Source: Planctomycetota bacterium (lineage in GTDB: Bacteria; Planctomycetota; JAJSAM01). Taken from it: a DNA stretch of 50,619 nt. The stretch lies in assembly GCA_024274785.1 (NCBI GenBank), contig JAJSAM010000067.1, positions 1 to 50,619 on the forward strand, written 5' to 3'. Positions 40,822 through 48,922 of the stretch are shown in pieces. How positions within the stretch are numbered: the stretch's first letter is position 1; every line of letters starts with the position of its first letter. The notes beneath the pieces were generated by a model. The model was given only the letters and a program-made list of their open reading frames with translations, searched no databases and was not told where the DNA came from. The position numbers and the translations under genes were made by a program.

Positions 40822-41982
40822 TCAGCCCTGGATGACGCCTCCCGGCGCGCCCGCGGCACCAGTGAAGCGCCCCGCGTGGAACGGGGCGAGGGGCAGGGTC
40901 CGCGACGCCCCCGAGATGATCCGTTCGGCCAGGGCGAGGCCGACCGCCGGCGCGTGGGTGATGCCGTGACCGCTCATCCCCACGGCGAGGAGCAGGCCGG
41001 GGCGGCCGGGCGCATCACCGAGGATCGCCAGGCCGTCGGGAGTCAGGGTGCGGATACCGGCCCAACCACCGGAAATCGTCGCCGACTCGAGGCTCGGGCA
41101 GCGGTGCACTGCTTTCTCCACCAGATCCGGGAGGCCGGACTTCTCGAGGGTCAGGTCGAAGTTCCGGGTCTCCTCCGTTTCCGCCGCGGAGAGGATGACG
41201 CCACCGGTCTCCGGCCGGAAGTATAAGGGGTGGTCGAAATCGATGACCAGGGGCAGATCTCCGGGGAAGCCGAACGGGTGCGTGCTGAAGATCTGGCGGC
41301 GGCACGGCGAGAGAGGGAGTGCCAGGTCCACCAGATCCGCCATTCCGCCAGCGCGTGGGCCCGCGGCGATCACCGTGAACTCGGCGGTGACGGTGCCTCT
41401 GCTGGTCCGGATGCCGGTGACGGCGTCGCCATTGCGCGAGAAGCCGGTGACCTCGACGCCCGTCTCGATACGTCCGCCGAACTTCCGGGTGGTATCGGCG
41501 AACGCCATGACGACCGCGTGAGGGTCGCAGTAGCCGTCCGTCCCGCAGAAGGCGGCGCCGGTCAGGTCGTCCGTTCGGAGCACCGGATACCGGTCCGCAA
41601 TTTCCCCCGGGGTGAGCATTTCCGCGGGCAGCCCGAGGCGTTGTTGCCGGGCTACGTTTCGCGCGAGTTCCGCGACGCGCAGGTCGGTTCCGGCCAGCAG
41701 CAGGTATCCGTGCTCCTTGAACTCCGGATCGAACCCGGTTTCCTCCTTTTGCCGTCGGATCTGTCGTACCCCCTCCATCGCGAAGAGGACGTTCGCCTCC
41801 TCCGCGAATTGCTGCCGGAGTCCTCCCGCGGATGCGGCGCTCGATCCGGATCCGAGCAGATGTTCCTTCTCGAGAACGAGAACATCGGTCTCTCCGAGGC
41901 GCGCCAGATGCGAGGAGATGGCCAGCCCGATGACGCCGCCACCGACGATGACGACGCGAGTGCTCGAGGGGAGATGTTTCAC
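40822..41982 (-). CDS. FAD-dependent oxidoreductase (DAO family)
   Basis: A 386-residue protein of the D-amino-acid/glycine oxidase and sarcosine-oxidase-like family. The N-terminal FAD-binding Rossmann motif is VVIVGGGVIGLAISSHLARLG (residues about 10-30). Other family regions are SAGGLRQQF, AAGPRAGGMADLVDLALPLSPC, RRQIF, PLYFRPETGGVIL, GWAGIRTLTPDGLAILGDAP and VGMSGHGITHAPAVGLALAE. It probably oxidises an amine or amino acid using FAD and oxygen or a quinone; the substrate is unknown. It stands alone on the minus strand after a 470-base gap. Confidence 0.88.
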   Translation of the reverse strand: MKHLPSSTRVVIVGGGVIGLAISSHLARLGETDVLVLEKEHLLGSGSSAASAGGLRQQFAEEANVLFAMEGVRQIRRQKEETGFDPEFKEHGYLLLAGTDLRVAELARNVARQQRLGLPAEMLTPGEIADRYPVLRTDDLTGAAFCGTDGYCDPHAVVMAFADTTRKFGGRIETGVEVTGFSRNGDAVTGIRTSRGTVTAEFTVIAAGPRAGGMADLVDLALPLSPCRRQIFSTHPFGFPGDLPLVIDFDHPLYFRPETGGVILSAAETEETRNFDLTLEKSGLPDLVEKAVHRCPSLESATISGGWAGIRTLTPDGLAILGDAPGRPGLLLAVGMSGHGITHAPAVGLALAERIISGASRTLPLAPFHAGRFTGAAGAPGGVIQG

Positions 41983-41993
41983 GGCGGGAGTCT

Positions 41994-42044
41994 AGCTCGC
42001 ATTTCTCACTATTGCGAGCGATCTGAGGGGTGGTCGCGGCGCAT
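41994..42044 (-). repeat. intergenic repeat family E, copy 2 (inverted)
   Basis: On the minus strand this reads GCGACCACCCCTCAGATCG then GTGAGAAATGCGAGCTA, nearly the same as the copy at 23633. It lies just upstream of the oxidoreductase start. Confidence 0.65.
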
Positions 42045-42152
42045 CGAAAGCGTGGCCGGTCCCCCCGGCCCCGGCATCGCTCCGGAACCCGGTCCGCTTC
42101 ACGGCCCGGCGCGGCCCTTCTCCCTTTTCAGGGCGCCCGGCGGGAATCCAGA

Positions 42153-42178
42153 GGGGGCCGGCGCGATTGCCGGCCCCC
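42153..42178. terminator. perfect 10-bp hairpin in the intergenic gap
   Basis: GGGGGCCGGC (42153-42162) and GCCGGCCCCC (42169-42178) are exact complements around the loop GCGATT. No T-run follows on either strand. It could end the transcript of the upstream minus-strand regulator gene or attenuate the oxidoreductase gene. The rest of 41983-42457 is unusually AT-rich for this window and holds no clear gene. Confidence 0.4.
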
Positions 42179-42389
42179 CGGAACAACTTCCCCTTCACAC
42201 TGGATTACTTCTGAGTCTCGAGACCTCCTATCACGCCATGACTGTATCGAAAGTCGTGCCAGAGTGTGTTTTTTGGCCCCAATTTTCTAAGTCGTTCTGG
42301 TGTGGATAGTTATGCCGCCAGTTGCGTGGCGTCAGATTCGGGCGCAAGTCCTGCCTGTTTGAATTCAGGAGGCTTTGGGGGTGCACTTG

Positions 42390-42418
42390 GATACATGTCC
42401 GATATTCGCACATGTATC
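42390..42418. promoter_or_regulatory. 9-bp inverted repeat in a low-GC gap
   Basis: GATACATGT (42390-42398) and ACATGTATC (42410-42418) are perfect inverted repeats with an 11-base spacer CCGATATTCGC, itself partly symmetric. The form suits a dimeric DNA-binding regulator. It lies about 400 bases upstream of the oxidoreductase gene and 40 bases past the stop of the regulator gene. Confidence 0.4.
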
Positions 42419-42457
42419 TCGGTGGGCGCGGGTCTGCGGCACGAAACTGTTCAGGAA

Positions 42458-44245
42458 TCAGTCATGCGCGTTTTCTTTGAGCTTTGCGTAGAGGGTGCTG
42501 CGCGAGATCCCGAGGGCTTCGGATGCCTTCTTCTTGTTTCCGCCGCAAAGTCTGAGGACGTGCAGGATATGCTGGAACTCCACTTCGCCAAGCGTTCGAA
42601 CGGACGGGATCTTCGGAACTCCGGGTGCCTCCAGGCAGTCCCGCAGAAGGTCCGGATCGATGCTCTTTGCGTCTCCAAGCGCCAGGGCGCGCGACAGTGT
42701 GTTGCGGAGTTCCCGGACGTTTCCGGGCCAGTGGTGTGCCAGGAGGACGCTGCGGGCGTCGCTTCCGATCCGGACCCGCCGTCCCGGCGAGAGCCGGCGC
42801 AGCAGGAAGTTGGTGAGTGGGAGGATGCACTCCACCCTTTCACGGAGGGGGGGGACGCGGAAGGGAACCACCCGCAAGCGGTAGTAGAGGTCCTCGCGGA
42901 ACTTCCCGTCGATGATCGCCTGCTCGAGATCCTGATTCGTCGCGGAGATGATTCGACAGCGGACCTCGTTCAGTTGGTTGGATCCCAGGCGGCGGATCCG
43001 CCCCTCCTCGATGGCGTGCAGGATCTTGGCCTGGAGGATGAGCCCCATGTCCCCGATTTCGTCGAGGAAGATGGTCCCGTTCGCGGCCAGCTCGAAGTAG
43101 CCTTCCCGGCCTTTGGGATTCGCCCCGGAAATGCCCGACTGGGGGCCGTACCCGAACATCTCGGCCTCGAGGAGGCTATCCGGAATGGCGGCGCAACTCA
43201 CCTCGACGAAAGGCTCTTCGGAGCGTTTGGAGAGACGGTGGATCGTCCGCGCCAGAAGGCTTTTGCCCACGCCGGTTTCGCCGGTGATCATGATCGTGGC
43301 GTCGGTGGCGGCGGCTTTCCGGGAGGAGTCCATGAGTTCCTTCATCGCCGGACTCGAGGCAATCATGTCCTCCTCGTCGTCGATGATCCGGCGCAGCCTC
43401 AAGTTCTCTTCGCGGAGCTCCACGGACATCTCGTGATTTTCGAGTTGCACCGAGACGATCCGTGCGATCAGGCTCATGAACCGCAGTTCCTCGTCGCCGA
43501 ACGACTTCGTGCGTGAGCGATTGTCGCCGTAGAGCACTCCGACGACATCCTGGCCGCGCTGGATGGGTACGCAGATCACGGACTTGATGCCGAGGTCCAC
43601 GACCGACTCCGAGAGGCCGAGTTCGGGGTCGGCCATCGCATCGGAGGCGAGGAGCCCCTCCCCGGAGCCGAGCACCCGCGCAACGATGGTCCTGCTCATC
43701 TTCACCGGGCCCCCGCTTTCCTCCCGATTCAGGACGGCGACCTGCTGGGCGGGGCCTCTGTTTCCCGCCCGCATGGCGACGAAGGTGCGCCGGACATCCA
43801 TGATCCTGAAGAGCGCGGTGAGGATTCTCTGAAAGAACTGCTCCTGGTCCGTGGGTCCGGGCAGTACTTTGACGATCTCCTCCAGCAACCCCAGGCGGGC
43901 CTTCTCGATTCCGGCGGAGAAGGTCCGGTCGGAGGGTCGTCCCGCTCCATTCTCCCCTTTCAGGACGAGCTCAGTCCGGCCGATTCGCAGGACGTCTCCC
44001 GGTCGCATTCGTCCGGCGCGCCGCGGATTGCCGTTGAACAGGACTTCGCTTCCTTCGACGAGGCTCTCGAAGGTCACCTGATCCGGTTCGACGTCGATCC
44101 GGAGATGGGCCCTCGATACGTGCGGATCATCGAGGATGATGTGGTTGGTCTCGCTACGGCCGATGCGGACGACTTCGCCGCAAAGCGGCTCGATCCTCTC
44201 ACAGCTTCCGGGTTCACGGATGATGAGTGCCGGATTTTCGGTCAT
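42458..44245 (-). CDS. FHA-GAF-AAA+ enhancer-binding-type regulator (sigma-54 activator family)
   Basis: A 595-residue regulator. Residues about 1-90 are an FHA domain (VRIGRSETNHIILDD, HVSRAHLRI) that reads phosphothreonine; about 110-255 a GAF domain; about 270-510 an AAA+ domain with Walker A GETGVGKS, Walker B GTIFLDEIGD and the later SATNQDLEQAI and WPGNVRELRNTL; and about 555-595 a Fis-type helix-turn-helix (NKKKASEALGISRSTLYAKL). The GAFTGA loop that contacts sigma-54 is altered: EMFGYGPQSGISGANPKGRE, so sigma-54 use may be modified or absent. FHA input suggests control by a Ser/Thr kinase elsewhere. Start ATG 44245 begins MTENPALII; the in-frame extension upstream is antisense and is excluded. 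Confidence 0.9.
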   Translation of the reverse strand: MTENPALIIREPGSCERIEPLCGEVVRIGRSETNHIILDDPHVSRAHLRIDVEPDQVTFESLVEGSEVLFNGNPRRAGRMRPGDVLRIGRTELVLKGENGAGRPSDRTFSAGIEKARLGLLEEIVKVLPGPTDQEQFFQRILTALFRIMDVRRTFVAMRAGNRGPAQQVAVLNREESGGPVKMSRTIVARVLGSGEGLLASDAMADPELGLSESVVDLGIKSVICVPIQRGQDVVGVLYGDNRSRTKSFGDEELRFMSLIARIVSVQLENHEMSVELREENLRLRRIIDDEEDMIASSPAMKELMDSSRKAAATDATIMITGETGVGKSLLARTIHRLSKRSEEPFVEVSCAAIPDSLLEAEMFGYGPQSGISGANPKGREGYFELAANGTIFLDEIGDMGLILQAKILHAIEEGRIRRLGSNQLNEVRCRIISATNQDLEQAIIDGKFREDLYYRLRVVPFRVPPLRERVECILPLTNFLLRRLSPGRRVRIGSDARSVLLAHHWPGNVRELRNTLSRALALGDAKSIDPDLLRDCLEAPGVPKIPSVRTLGEVEFQHILHVLRLCGGNKKKASEALGISRSTLYAKLKENAHD

Positions 44246-44404
44246 GGCTGCCGGAGAGAATAGGCGAATTCGGCACTTCGGGTCGATGGAGAATCTGGCA
44301 CGCGAGGGGCAATTTTCCGGAAGTGTGACCGAACCGGGGAGTCTCGGGGCAGGTTCCACGTGTCGAAGGGTATATTGGGGGGAGTCCCTGGAGGGACGAG
44401 CGAG

Positions 44405-44998
44405 ATGACCGTACTCATGGAACAGGCGCTGGTGCTGAACAGGTCCTGGACCGCGATCACCACCACTTCCGTGCGCCAGGCGCTGGTGCTGGCCTACCGC
44501 GAGGTAGCCCGGATCATCTGCCCGGACACCTACCAGGTCTACGACTTCGAGGACTGGGCGGAGTTGGGAGGCGGGGAGGCTGAGCGGGTCATTCGCACTC
44601 CTTTCCTGACGCTTCGCGTGCCCGAGATCATCGTGCTGAACCGGTACAACGGCTTCCCGCGGCGGGGCGCCGCCTTCTCCCGGCGCAACATCTATCGCCG
44701 TGACGCGTTCACGTGCCAGTACTGTGGTGCGCGGCCGGGCTCCGAACTGCTCTCCATCGATCATGTCGTACCGCGGTCTCGTGGCGGCAGGAGCACCTGG
44801 GAAAACTGCGTGTTGGCCTGCCTCGAATGCAACAAGCGCAAGGCGAACCGGGATCTCGGGCAGTCCGGGCTCGTCCTCGCAAGGCCGCCTCGGCAGCCGT
44901 CGTGGAGCGGAGCACTCGAGGTTTCGGTGGGCAGCCGCAAGGCATCGTGGGAGAAGTTCATCTCCGACCGCTACTGGAACATCGAACTCGAAGAGTAG
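44405..44998 (+). CDS. HNH endonuclease
   Basis: A 197-residue HNH nuclease. The zinc and metal core is visible: CQYCG, then LSIDHVVPRSRGG (H-N-H first His), WENCVLACLECNKRKANR. The N-terminal part (VLNRSWTAITTTSVRQALVL) is the common domain of small HNH proteins of unknown role in bacteria. The start ATG at 44405 has GGAGGG nine bases upstream; the GTCCC and GGGAC segments around it (44384-44397) could form a small hairpin that hides this site. A GGTATATT at about 44369-44376 may be a -10 element. Its stop is followed by AGGAG and a TTG start of the next gene. Confidence 0.9.
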   Translation: MTVLMEQALVLNRSWTAITTTSVRQALVLAYREVARIICPDTYQVYDFEDWAELGGGEAERVIRTPFLTLRVPEIIVLNRYNGFPRRGAAFSRRNIYRRDAFTCQYCGARPGSELLSIDHVVPRSRGGRSTWENCVLACLECNKRKANRDLGQSGLVLARPPRQPSWSGALEVSVGSRKASWEKFISDRYWNIELEE

Positions 44999-45007
44999 GA
45001 GAGTCCC

Positions 45008-45433
45008 TTGGGCGCCCGTCCCGTCGTCACGGCCTTTCTGGTTTGCGATACCGTGATCCATGAGCAGGAGACCAACAAGAAGTCCTGCATCGGAATCTTC
45101 CACCAGATCAGCACGCACCGCTTCCCGTGCCGTCACGGGCAGCTCTCGATCTACGCGAACATCACGGATGCGCAGGGGGAGTACGTCTTCCGGCTCTCCC
45201 TGCAGCACCTGAAGGACGGCCGCGAGATCGGCGCCGGCTCCACCCCGCCACTCGGCATCCCCGACCGCCTGCAGACCGCCGAGCTGGCCTTCCGCCTCCA
45301 GAACATCGTCTTCCCGTCGCCCGGCAAGTACCAGTTTCAGCTTTTCGCGAACGAGGACCTGGTGGCGCAGAAGGAGGTGGTGATCAAGAAGATCGAACCG
45401 CCGGCCCCGCGGGACGGAGGCAATGGCGAATAG
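45008..45433 (+). CDS. unknown beta-rich protein, second gene after the HNH nuclease
   Basis: A 141-residue protein starting at TTG 45008, with AGGAG (44997-45001) six bases upstream, overlapping the HNH stop TAG. It begins GARPVVTAFLVCDTVIHEQE and has alternating strands (QLSIYANITDAQGEYVFRLS, ELAFRLQNIVFPSPGKYQFQ, LVAQKEVVIKKI). I recognise a family of small bacterial proteins of this shape, possibly a pre-immunoglobulin or Ig-like beta sandwich, without a known function. It probably shares a transcript with the HNH gene. Confidence 0.7.
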   Translation: MGARPVVTAFLVCDTVIHEQETNKKSCIGIFHQISTHRFPCRHGQLSIYANITDAQGEYVFRLSLQHLKDGREIGAGSTPPLGIPDRLQTAELAFRLQNIVFPSPGKYQFQLFANEDLVAQKEVVIKKIEPPAPRDGGNGE

Positions 45434-45476
45434 CCGGGTTGCGCCGTGACGTTCGAGCGGCTGGTCGCCATCCACA

Positions 45477-45575
45477 GCGCGGCCCTGCCGCAACGGAGGG
45501 TCGACCTCCGGGCGACCGTGCCGGCAGTCCGGCAGCGTCATGCAGAATCTGCGAGCGCCGCGAGGATTTCCGACG
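45477..45575 (+). repeat. intergenic repeat family B, copy 3
   Basis: GCGCGGCCCTGCCGCAACGG, GGTCGACCTCCGGGCGACCG and CGGCAGTCCGGCAGCGTCAT, then TGCAGAATCTGCGAGCGCCG, agree with B1 and B2. It is followed immediately by an E element. Confidence 0.75.
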
Positions 45576-45593
45576 TCAATACCACAGTGCGCG

Positions 45594-45640
45594 CCGCGAT
45601 CGCCCCTCAGGTCGTGTGCTCGAGTGAGAAGGCGGGCTCG
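45594..45640 (+). repeat. intergenic repeat family E, copy 3, reaching into a coding region
   Basis: CGCGATCGCCCCTCAGGTCG then GTGTGCTCGAGTGAGAAGGC resembles the other E copies. The minus-strand gene ending at 45607 reads through this sequence, so its last codons (AFSLEHTT and TGA) come from the element. Confidence 0.6.
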
Positions 45641-46122
45641 TCGTTGTCGTCTTCGTCGAGGTCCTCGAACTGCTCATCGTCGTCGCCCACACCGAGGAAC
45701 GGTGTCCGCAGGTCCGCCCACTTCCGCCCCCCCTGCTCGAAGTAGGCGACCTCGAGGGGAGCCCCGGAGCCGAGGAGGGTCAGCACGGAATCGATCATCG
45801 AAAGGGGATAGTCCATCCGGTAGACCTTGGAGCCCTCGTCGTGGGAGGCGCCCTCGATGTCCCTGGCCCGGCGGAACTGAAGGAAGGCGACGGCGCCTTC
45901 GTGGCGGGTTTCCGCGTCGCTCTCGAACAGGTTGATGATCGGTGTCAACCGGTAACGCGGGTCGTAACCGGGATCGGCCGAGATCCAGTGCACGCGAAAT
46001 GAATGTACGGGAAACGTGCTCACCGGTGTGACGCAGAACGGTCGCGCCCCGGCGAACTTGTCCTTGCCGTGTTTCCGGCCCTTCCGGCCCTTCTTCCTGT
46101 CCTGCTTCCTGCCCTTCGCCAT
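45607..46122 (-). CDS. charge-polarised protein of unknown function
   Basis: A 171-residue protein. The first 22 residues are strongly basic (MAKGRKQDRKKGRKGRKHGK), a central region of about 110 residues looks folded (FPVHSFRVHWISADPGYDPR, YRLTPIINLFESDAETRHEG, MDYPLSMIDSVLTLLGSGAP), and the tail is acidic (DDDEQFEDLDEDDNDEP). GGAGG lies seven bases before the ATG. The basic head suggests nucleic acid binding. Its last codons coincide with a family E repeat. No family recognised. Confidence 0.7.
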   Translation of the reverse strand: MAKGRKQDRKKGRKGRKHGKDKFAGARPFCVTPVSTFPVHSFRVHWISADPGYDPRYRLTPIINLFESDAETRHEGAVAFLQFRRARDIEGASHDEGSKVYRMDYPLSMIDSVLTLLGSGAPLEVAYFEQGGRKWADLRTPFLGVGDDDEQFEDLDEDDNDEPAFSLEHTT

Positions 46123-46292
46123 CGCCTATCCTCCGCAGTCATCCACCATCCGGTTTCATGGTCCGATCCGGAGCCTAACAGAGGATGGCGCCGGGATGAA
46201 CTCTCTTGGCGGGAAACACCTGCCCCCGGGGCGGAGTTCCGACTCCGGCTTTACGCTGGACGGTAAATCCCACCGGAACGCACAATCCGGCC

Positions 46293-47015
46293 GTGACTTC
46301 GGAACTCCAGTACTCCTGCGTCGTGCCCGTCTACAACGAGGAAGGGTCCCTGCCGCTGATCCGGGAGGAACTGCTGCCCGTACTTCGGGAACTCGCTGGG
46401 GAGTTCGAGCTCCTGTTCGTGGATGATGGCTCCACCGATCGGAGTCCGGAGATCCTCCTCGAGTTCCTGCGTGAGATCCCGGAGTGCGTCGTGCACCGGC
46501 TCGACCGGAACCGGGGGCTCAGCTCGGCACTCGACGCCGGGTTCCGGCTGGCGCGGGGTGAGGTGATCATCAGCCTCGACGCCGATCTGCAGAACGACCC
46601 GGCCGACATTCCGCTGCTTCTCTCGAAACTCGGCGAGGCGGACCTGGTGATCGGCTGGCGCGCCGATCGCAAGGACAAGTTCGTCAAGCGCGTCTCCAGC
46701 AGGATCGCGAACGGCGTGCGCAATCTCCTGACCGACGAAGTGGTCCACGACAGCACCTGCCCGCTCAAGGTCTTCCGCCGCGAGGTCTACCGAAGCATCA
46801 AGATGTTCGACGGCCTGCACCGGTTCTTCCCGACGCTGGTCAAGCTCGAGGGCTTCCGCATCGCCGAGGTCGAGGTTTCGCATCGGCCTCGCCGGGCGGG
46901 CGTCTCCAAGTACGGCGTCTGGAACCGCGTCTTCAAGGGCCTGCGTGACCTCCGCACTGTGCGGTGGATGAAGAAGAATACGCTGCGTTACAAGTCCGAG
47001 CGTGTCCGGCCATGA
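46293..47015 (+). CDS. family 2 glycosyltransferase (dolichyl/undecaprenyl-phosphate mannose synthase type)
   Basis: A 240-residue GT2 enzyme. YSCVVPVYNEEGSLP at the N-terminus, FVDDGSTDRSPEIL, the DxD-type ISLDADLQNDPADIP and the later STCPLKVFRREV and GVSKYGVWNRVFKGLRDL match DPM-synthase/ArnC-like enzymes that load a sugar onto a polyprenyl phosphate. The GTG at 46293 is the likely start as it begins just before the first strand; a ribosome-binding site is not strong. The stop overlaps the start of the next gene (ATGA), a membrane glycosyltransferase that would use the lipid-linked sugar. Confidence 0.88.
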   Translation: MTSELQYSCVVPVYNEEGSLPLIREELLPVLRELAGEFELLFVDDGSTDRSPEILLEFLREIPECVVHRLDRNRGLSSALDAGFRLARGEVIISLDADLQNDPADIPLLLSKLGEADLVIGWRADRKDKFVKRVSSRIANGVRNLLTDEVVHDSTCPLKVFRREVYRSIKMFDGLHRFFPTLVKLEGFRIAEVEVSHRPRRAGVSKYGVWNRVFKGLRDLRTVRWMKKNTLRYKSERVRP

Positions 47016-48910
47016 TGTTCGGGCTGTCGCCGGCGGGCTGGGAGGCCATCGGCTTCCTCGGACAGGGGCTCTTCACCGCCCGCTTCCTCGTGCAGTGGCT
47101 CACCTCGGAGAAGCGCGGCGAGAGCGTCGTCCCGGTGAGCTTCTGGTGGCTTTCGCTCTCGGGCAGCGCCGTCCTGCTGGTCTACGCCGTCGCCCGGGAC
47201 GAACCGGTCTTCCTGTTGGTCAGCATGATCAACGGGTTTCTCTACGCCCGGAACCTCATCCTGATTCACTTCCGGCGGACGAAGCCGACCTCGCGCCGCG
47301 TGTTGATCCCCACGGTGCTGGGCATCGGCGCGTTTCTGCTCTACGCCGGCTCCGGCAAGCTCGAGACCGACGTTCAGCCCTGGTGGCTGGCGCTTGGCGT
47401 CCTCGGCACGGCCTGCTGGTCCGGCCGCTTCATCATCCAGTGGTACGCCTCGGAGCGCGCGGGGCGCAGTGTCATGCCGCGCTCCTTCTGGTACGCCGGG
47501 CTCGCCGGCGCGGTGCTGCTGCTCTCCTACTCCGTCCATCGCAAGATGCCGGTGTTCATCCTCGGCTACCTCTTCCCGCTCTTCCCCTACATCCGCAACC
47601 TGACCCTGATCTACCGGAAGGAGGGGGCGCCGCTGCCGGTCCGGTGGGCCGGGCGGGTCTGGGTCACGCCTCGTTCCCGGGCGATCGCCATCGCTGTCTC
47701 TTGCGTGCTCCTTTCGGCCTTCCTGACCGCCCGGGCGCTCGATGCCACCCGGCCGGGCGGCGCGTTCCTCCAACTTCACCGGGCCGGTCGGATGGCGGCG
47801 ACCGGCGAGGTGTCGCGTCTTTACGAGGCGGGGTACAGTCCCGCGATCTACGCCGTGCAGGACCATGCTCCGCGAACCTTTGACCGGTTGCCCGCCGTCG
47901 CGGTGCTGCTGTCGCCCCTCGGCCTGCTCCCGATCCGCGCCGGGTTCGTGATCTGGACGCTCCTGAACGGCTTCGCCTTCCTCCTCGCGCTGCGCTGCTG
48001 TTATCGCCTGGTCGAGCGACCCGTCACCCGCCCGTCGGTACTCTGGCTGCCCCTCCTGCTCGTGCTCCGCTTCGCGTGGGACAGCCTGAATCACGGTTCG
48101 ATCGACCCGCTCCTGCTCCTGCTGATCCTGGCCGGCCTCGACGCCGTCACCCGGGGCCGGACCGTGCGCGGCGCCGTCCTGACGTCTCTCGCCATCGTCA
48201 TCGAGCCGGTGCTCCTGATCGTGCCCCTGTTCCTGGCCGTCCGCGGCCGCGGTGTGGCCATGGCGATGACGGTCGGGTGCGCCCTTCTGCTCGCCACGGT
48301 CCCGGTCGCCCTGATCGCCGGAACCGACATCGGACTGTCCCTTTCGGCGAGGGCGCTCGAAGGGAATCTTCCCGATCCCACGTCCGAAACCGTGACCGGC
48401 GAATCCCTCCGGGCGATGACCTGCCGCCTCCTCGACCACGCCGGCCTCGAGAAGCGGGGAGAGTCGATCCGGATCACGCTCGCCGTCCTGTCCCGCGAGA
48501 TGGCGGAGAAGGCCTGGGTGTACCTCTCCGGCGTCCTCCTCCTCCTGGTCGTCTGGCGGGGTCGTCGCCGTCGCGCGTCCCTCTTCTTCGGCATGGTCCT
48601 CGCCGCGGCGGTGCTGATCGATCCCGCTTCCGGCCAGTCCACCCATCTGTTGCTCCTGCTGCCGGCCGCGGCGATCACCGCCGCGCTCCTGCCGGGTGAG
48701 GCGCGCGGTCCCCGGGACTACCTGGTGGTGGGGCTCCTGCTGTCGGCGCTGGCCCTCACTGCCATTCCGGCACGAGGCATCGTCGGGTTCAAGGTGGCGC
48801 TCTGGTTCTATGCGCTCTGTGCTTCCGGGTTCGCGGCGCTGTTGTTGTTCGCCGGCTGTGTCCTCGGGGCCGGTCCCGCAGATGGCGAGGTCCCGGACGG
48901 GGATCGGTAA
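47012..48910 (+). CDS. membrane protein with two LABN domains fused to a GT87-like glycosyltransferase
   Basis: A 632-residue polytopic protein. Residues about 10-88 and 118-205 are two copies of the lipid-A-disaccharide-synthase N-terminal-like (LABN) domain (ARFLVQWLTSEKRGESVVP and GRFIIQWYASERAGRSVMP, then GFLYARNLILI and LFPYIRNLTLI). The remaining 400 residues have eight or more helices like GT87/DUF2029 polyprenyl-phosphate sugar transferases, including AGYSPAIYAVQDHAPRTFDR and LLVLRFAWDSLNHGSIDPLL. With the GT2 gene just upstream (4-base overlap), it should transfer a polyprenyl-linked sugar to an envelope acceptor such as lipid A. GT87 assignment is by pattern. LABN domains often occur as single small proteins next to ArnC-type GT2s, so doubling and fusion are unusual. 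Confidence 0.82.
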   Translation: MMFGLSPAGWEAIGFLGQGLFTARFLVQWLTSEKRGESVVPVSFWWLSLSGSAVLLVYAVARDEPVFLLVSMINGFLYARNLILIHFRRTKPTSRRVLIPTVLGIGAFLLYAGSGKLETDVQPWWLALGVLGTACWSGRFIIQWYASERAGRSVMPRSFWYAGLAGAVLLLSYSVHRKMPVFILGYLFPLFPYIRNLTLIYRKEGAPLPVRWAGRVWVTPRSRAIAIAVSCVLLSAFLTARALDATRPGGAFLQLHRAGRMAATGEVSRLYEAGYSPAIYAVQDHAPRTFDRLPAVAVLLSPLGLLPIRAGFVIWTLLNGFAFLLALRCCYRLVERPVTRPSVLWLPLLLVLRFAWDSLNHGSIDPLLLLLILAGLDAVTRGRTVRGAVLTSLAIVIEPVLLIVPLFLAVRGRGVAMAMTVGCALLLATVPVALIAGTDIGLSLSARALEGNLPDPTSETVTGESLRAMTCRLLDHAGLEKRGESIRITLAVLSREMAEKAWVYLSGVLLLLVVWRGRRRRASLFFGMVLAAAVLIDPASGQSTHLLLLLPAAAITAALLPGEARGPRDYLVVGLLLSALALTAIPARGIVGFKVALWFYALCASGFAALLLFAGCVLGAGPADGEVPDGDR

Positions 48911-48922
48911 GATCGGCGCCCC

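Noticed and set aside
42231..42413. A 60-codon minus-strand frame in the low-GC gap
   Set aside because: No ribosome-binding site, no family resemblance and composition unlike the proteins here; it includes the inverted repeat region.
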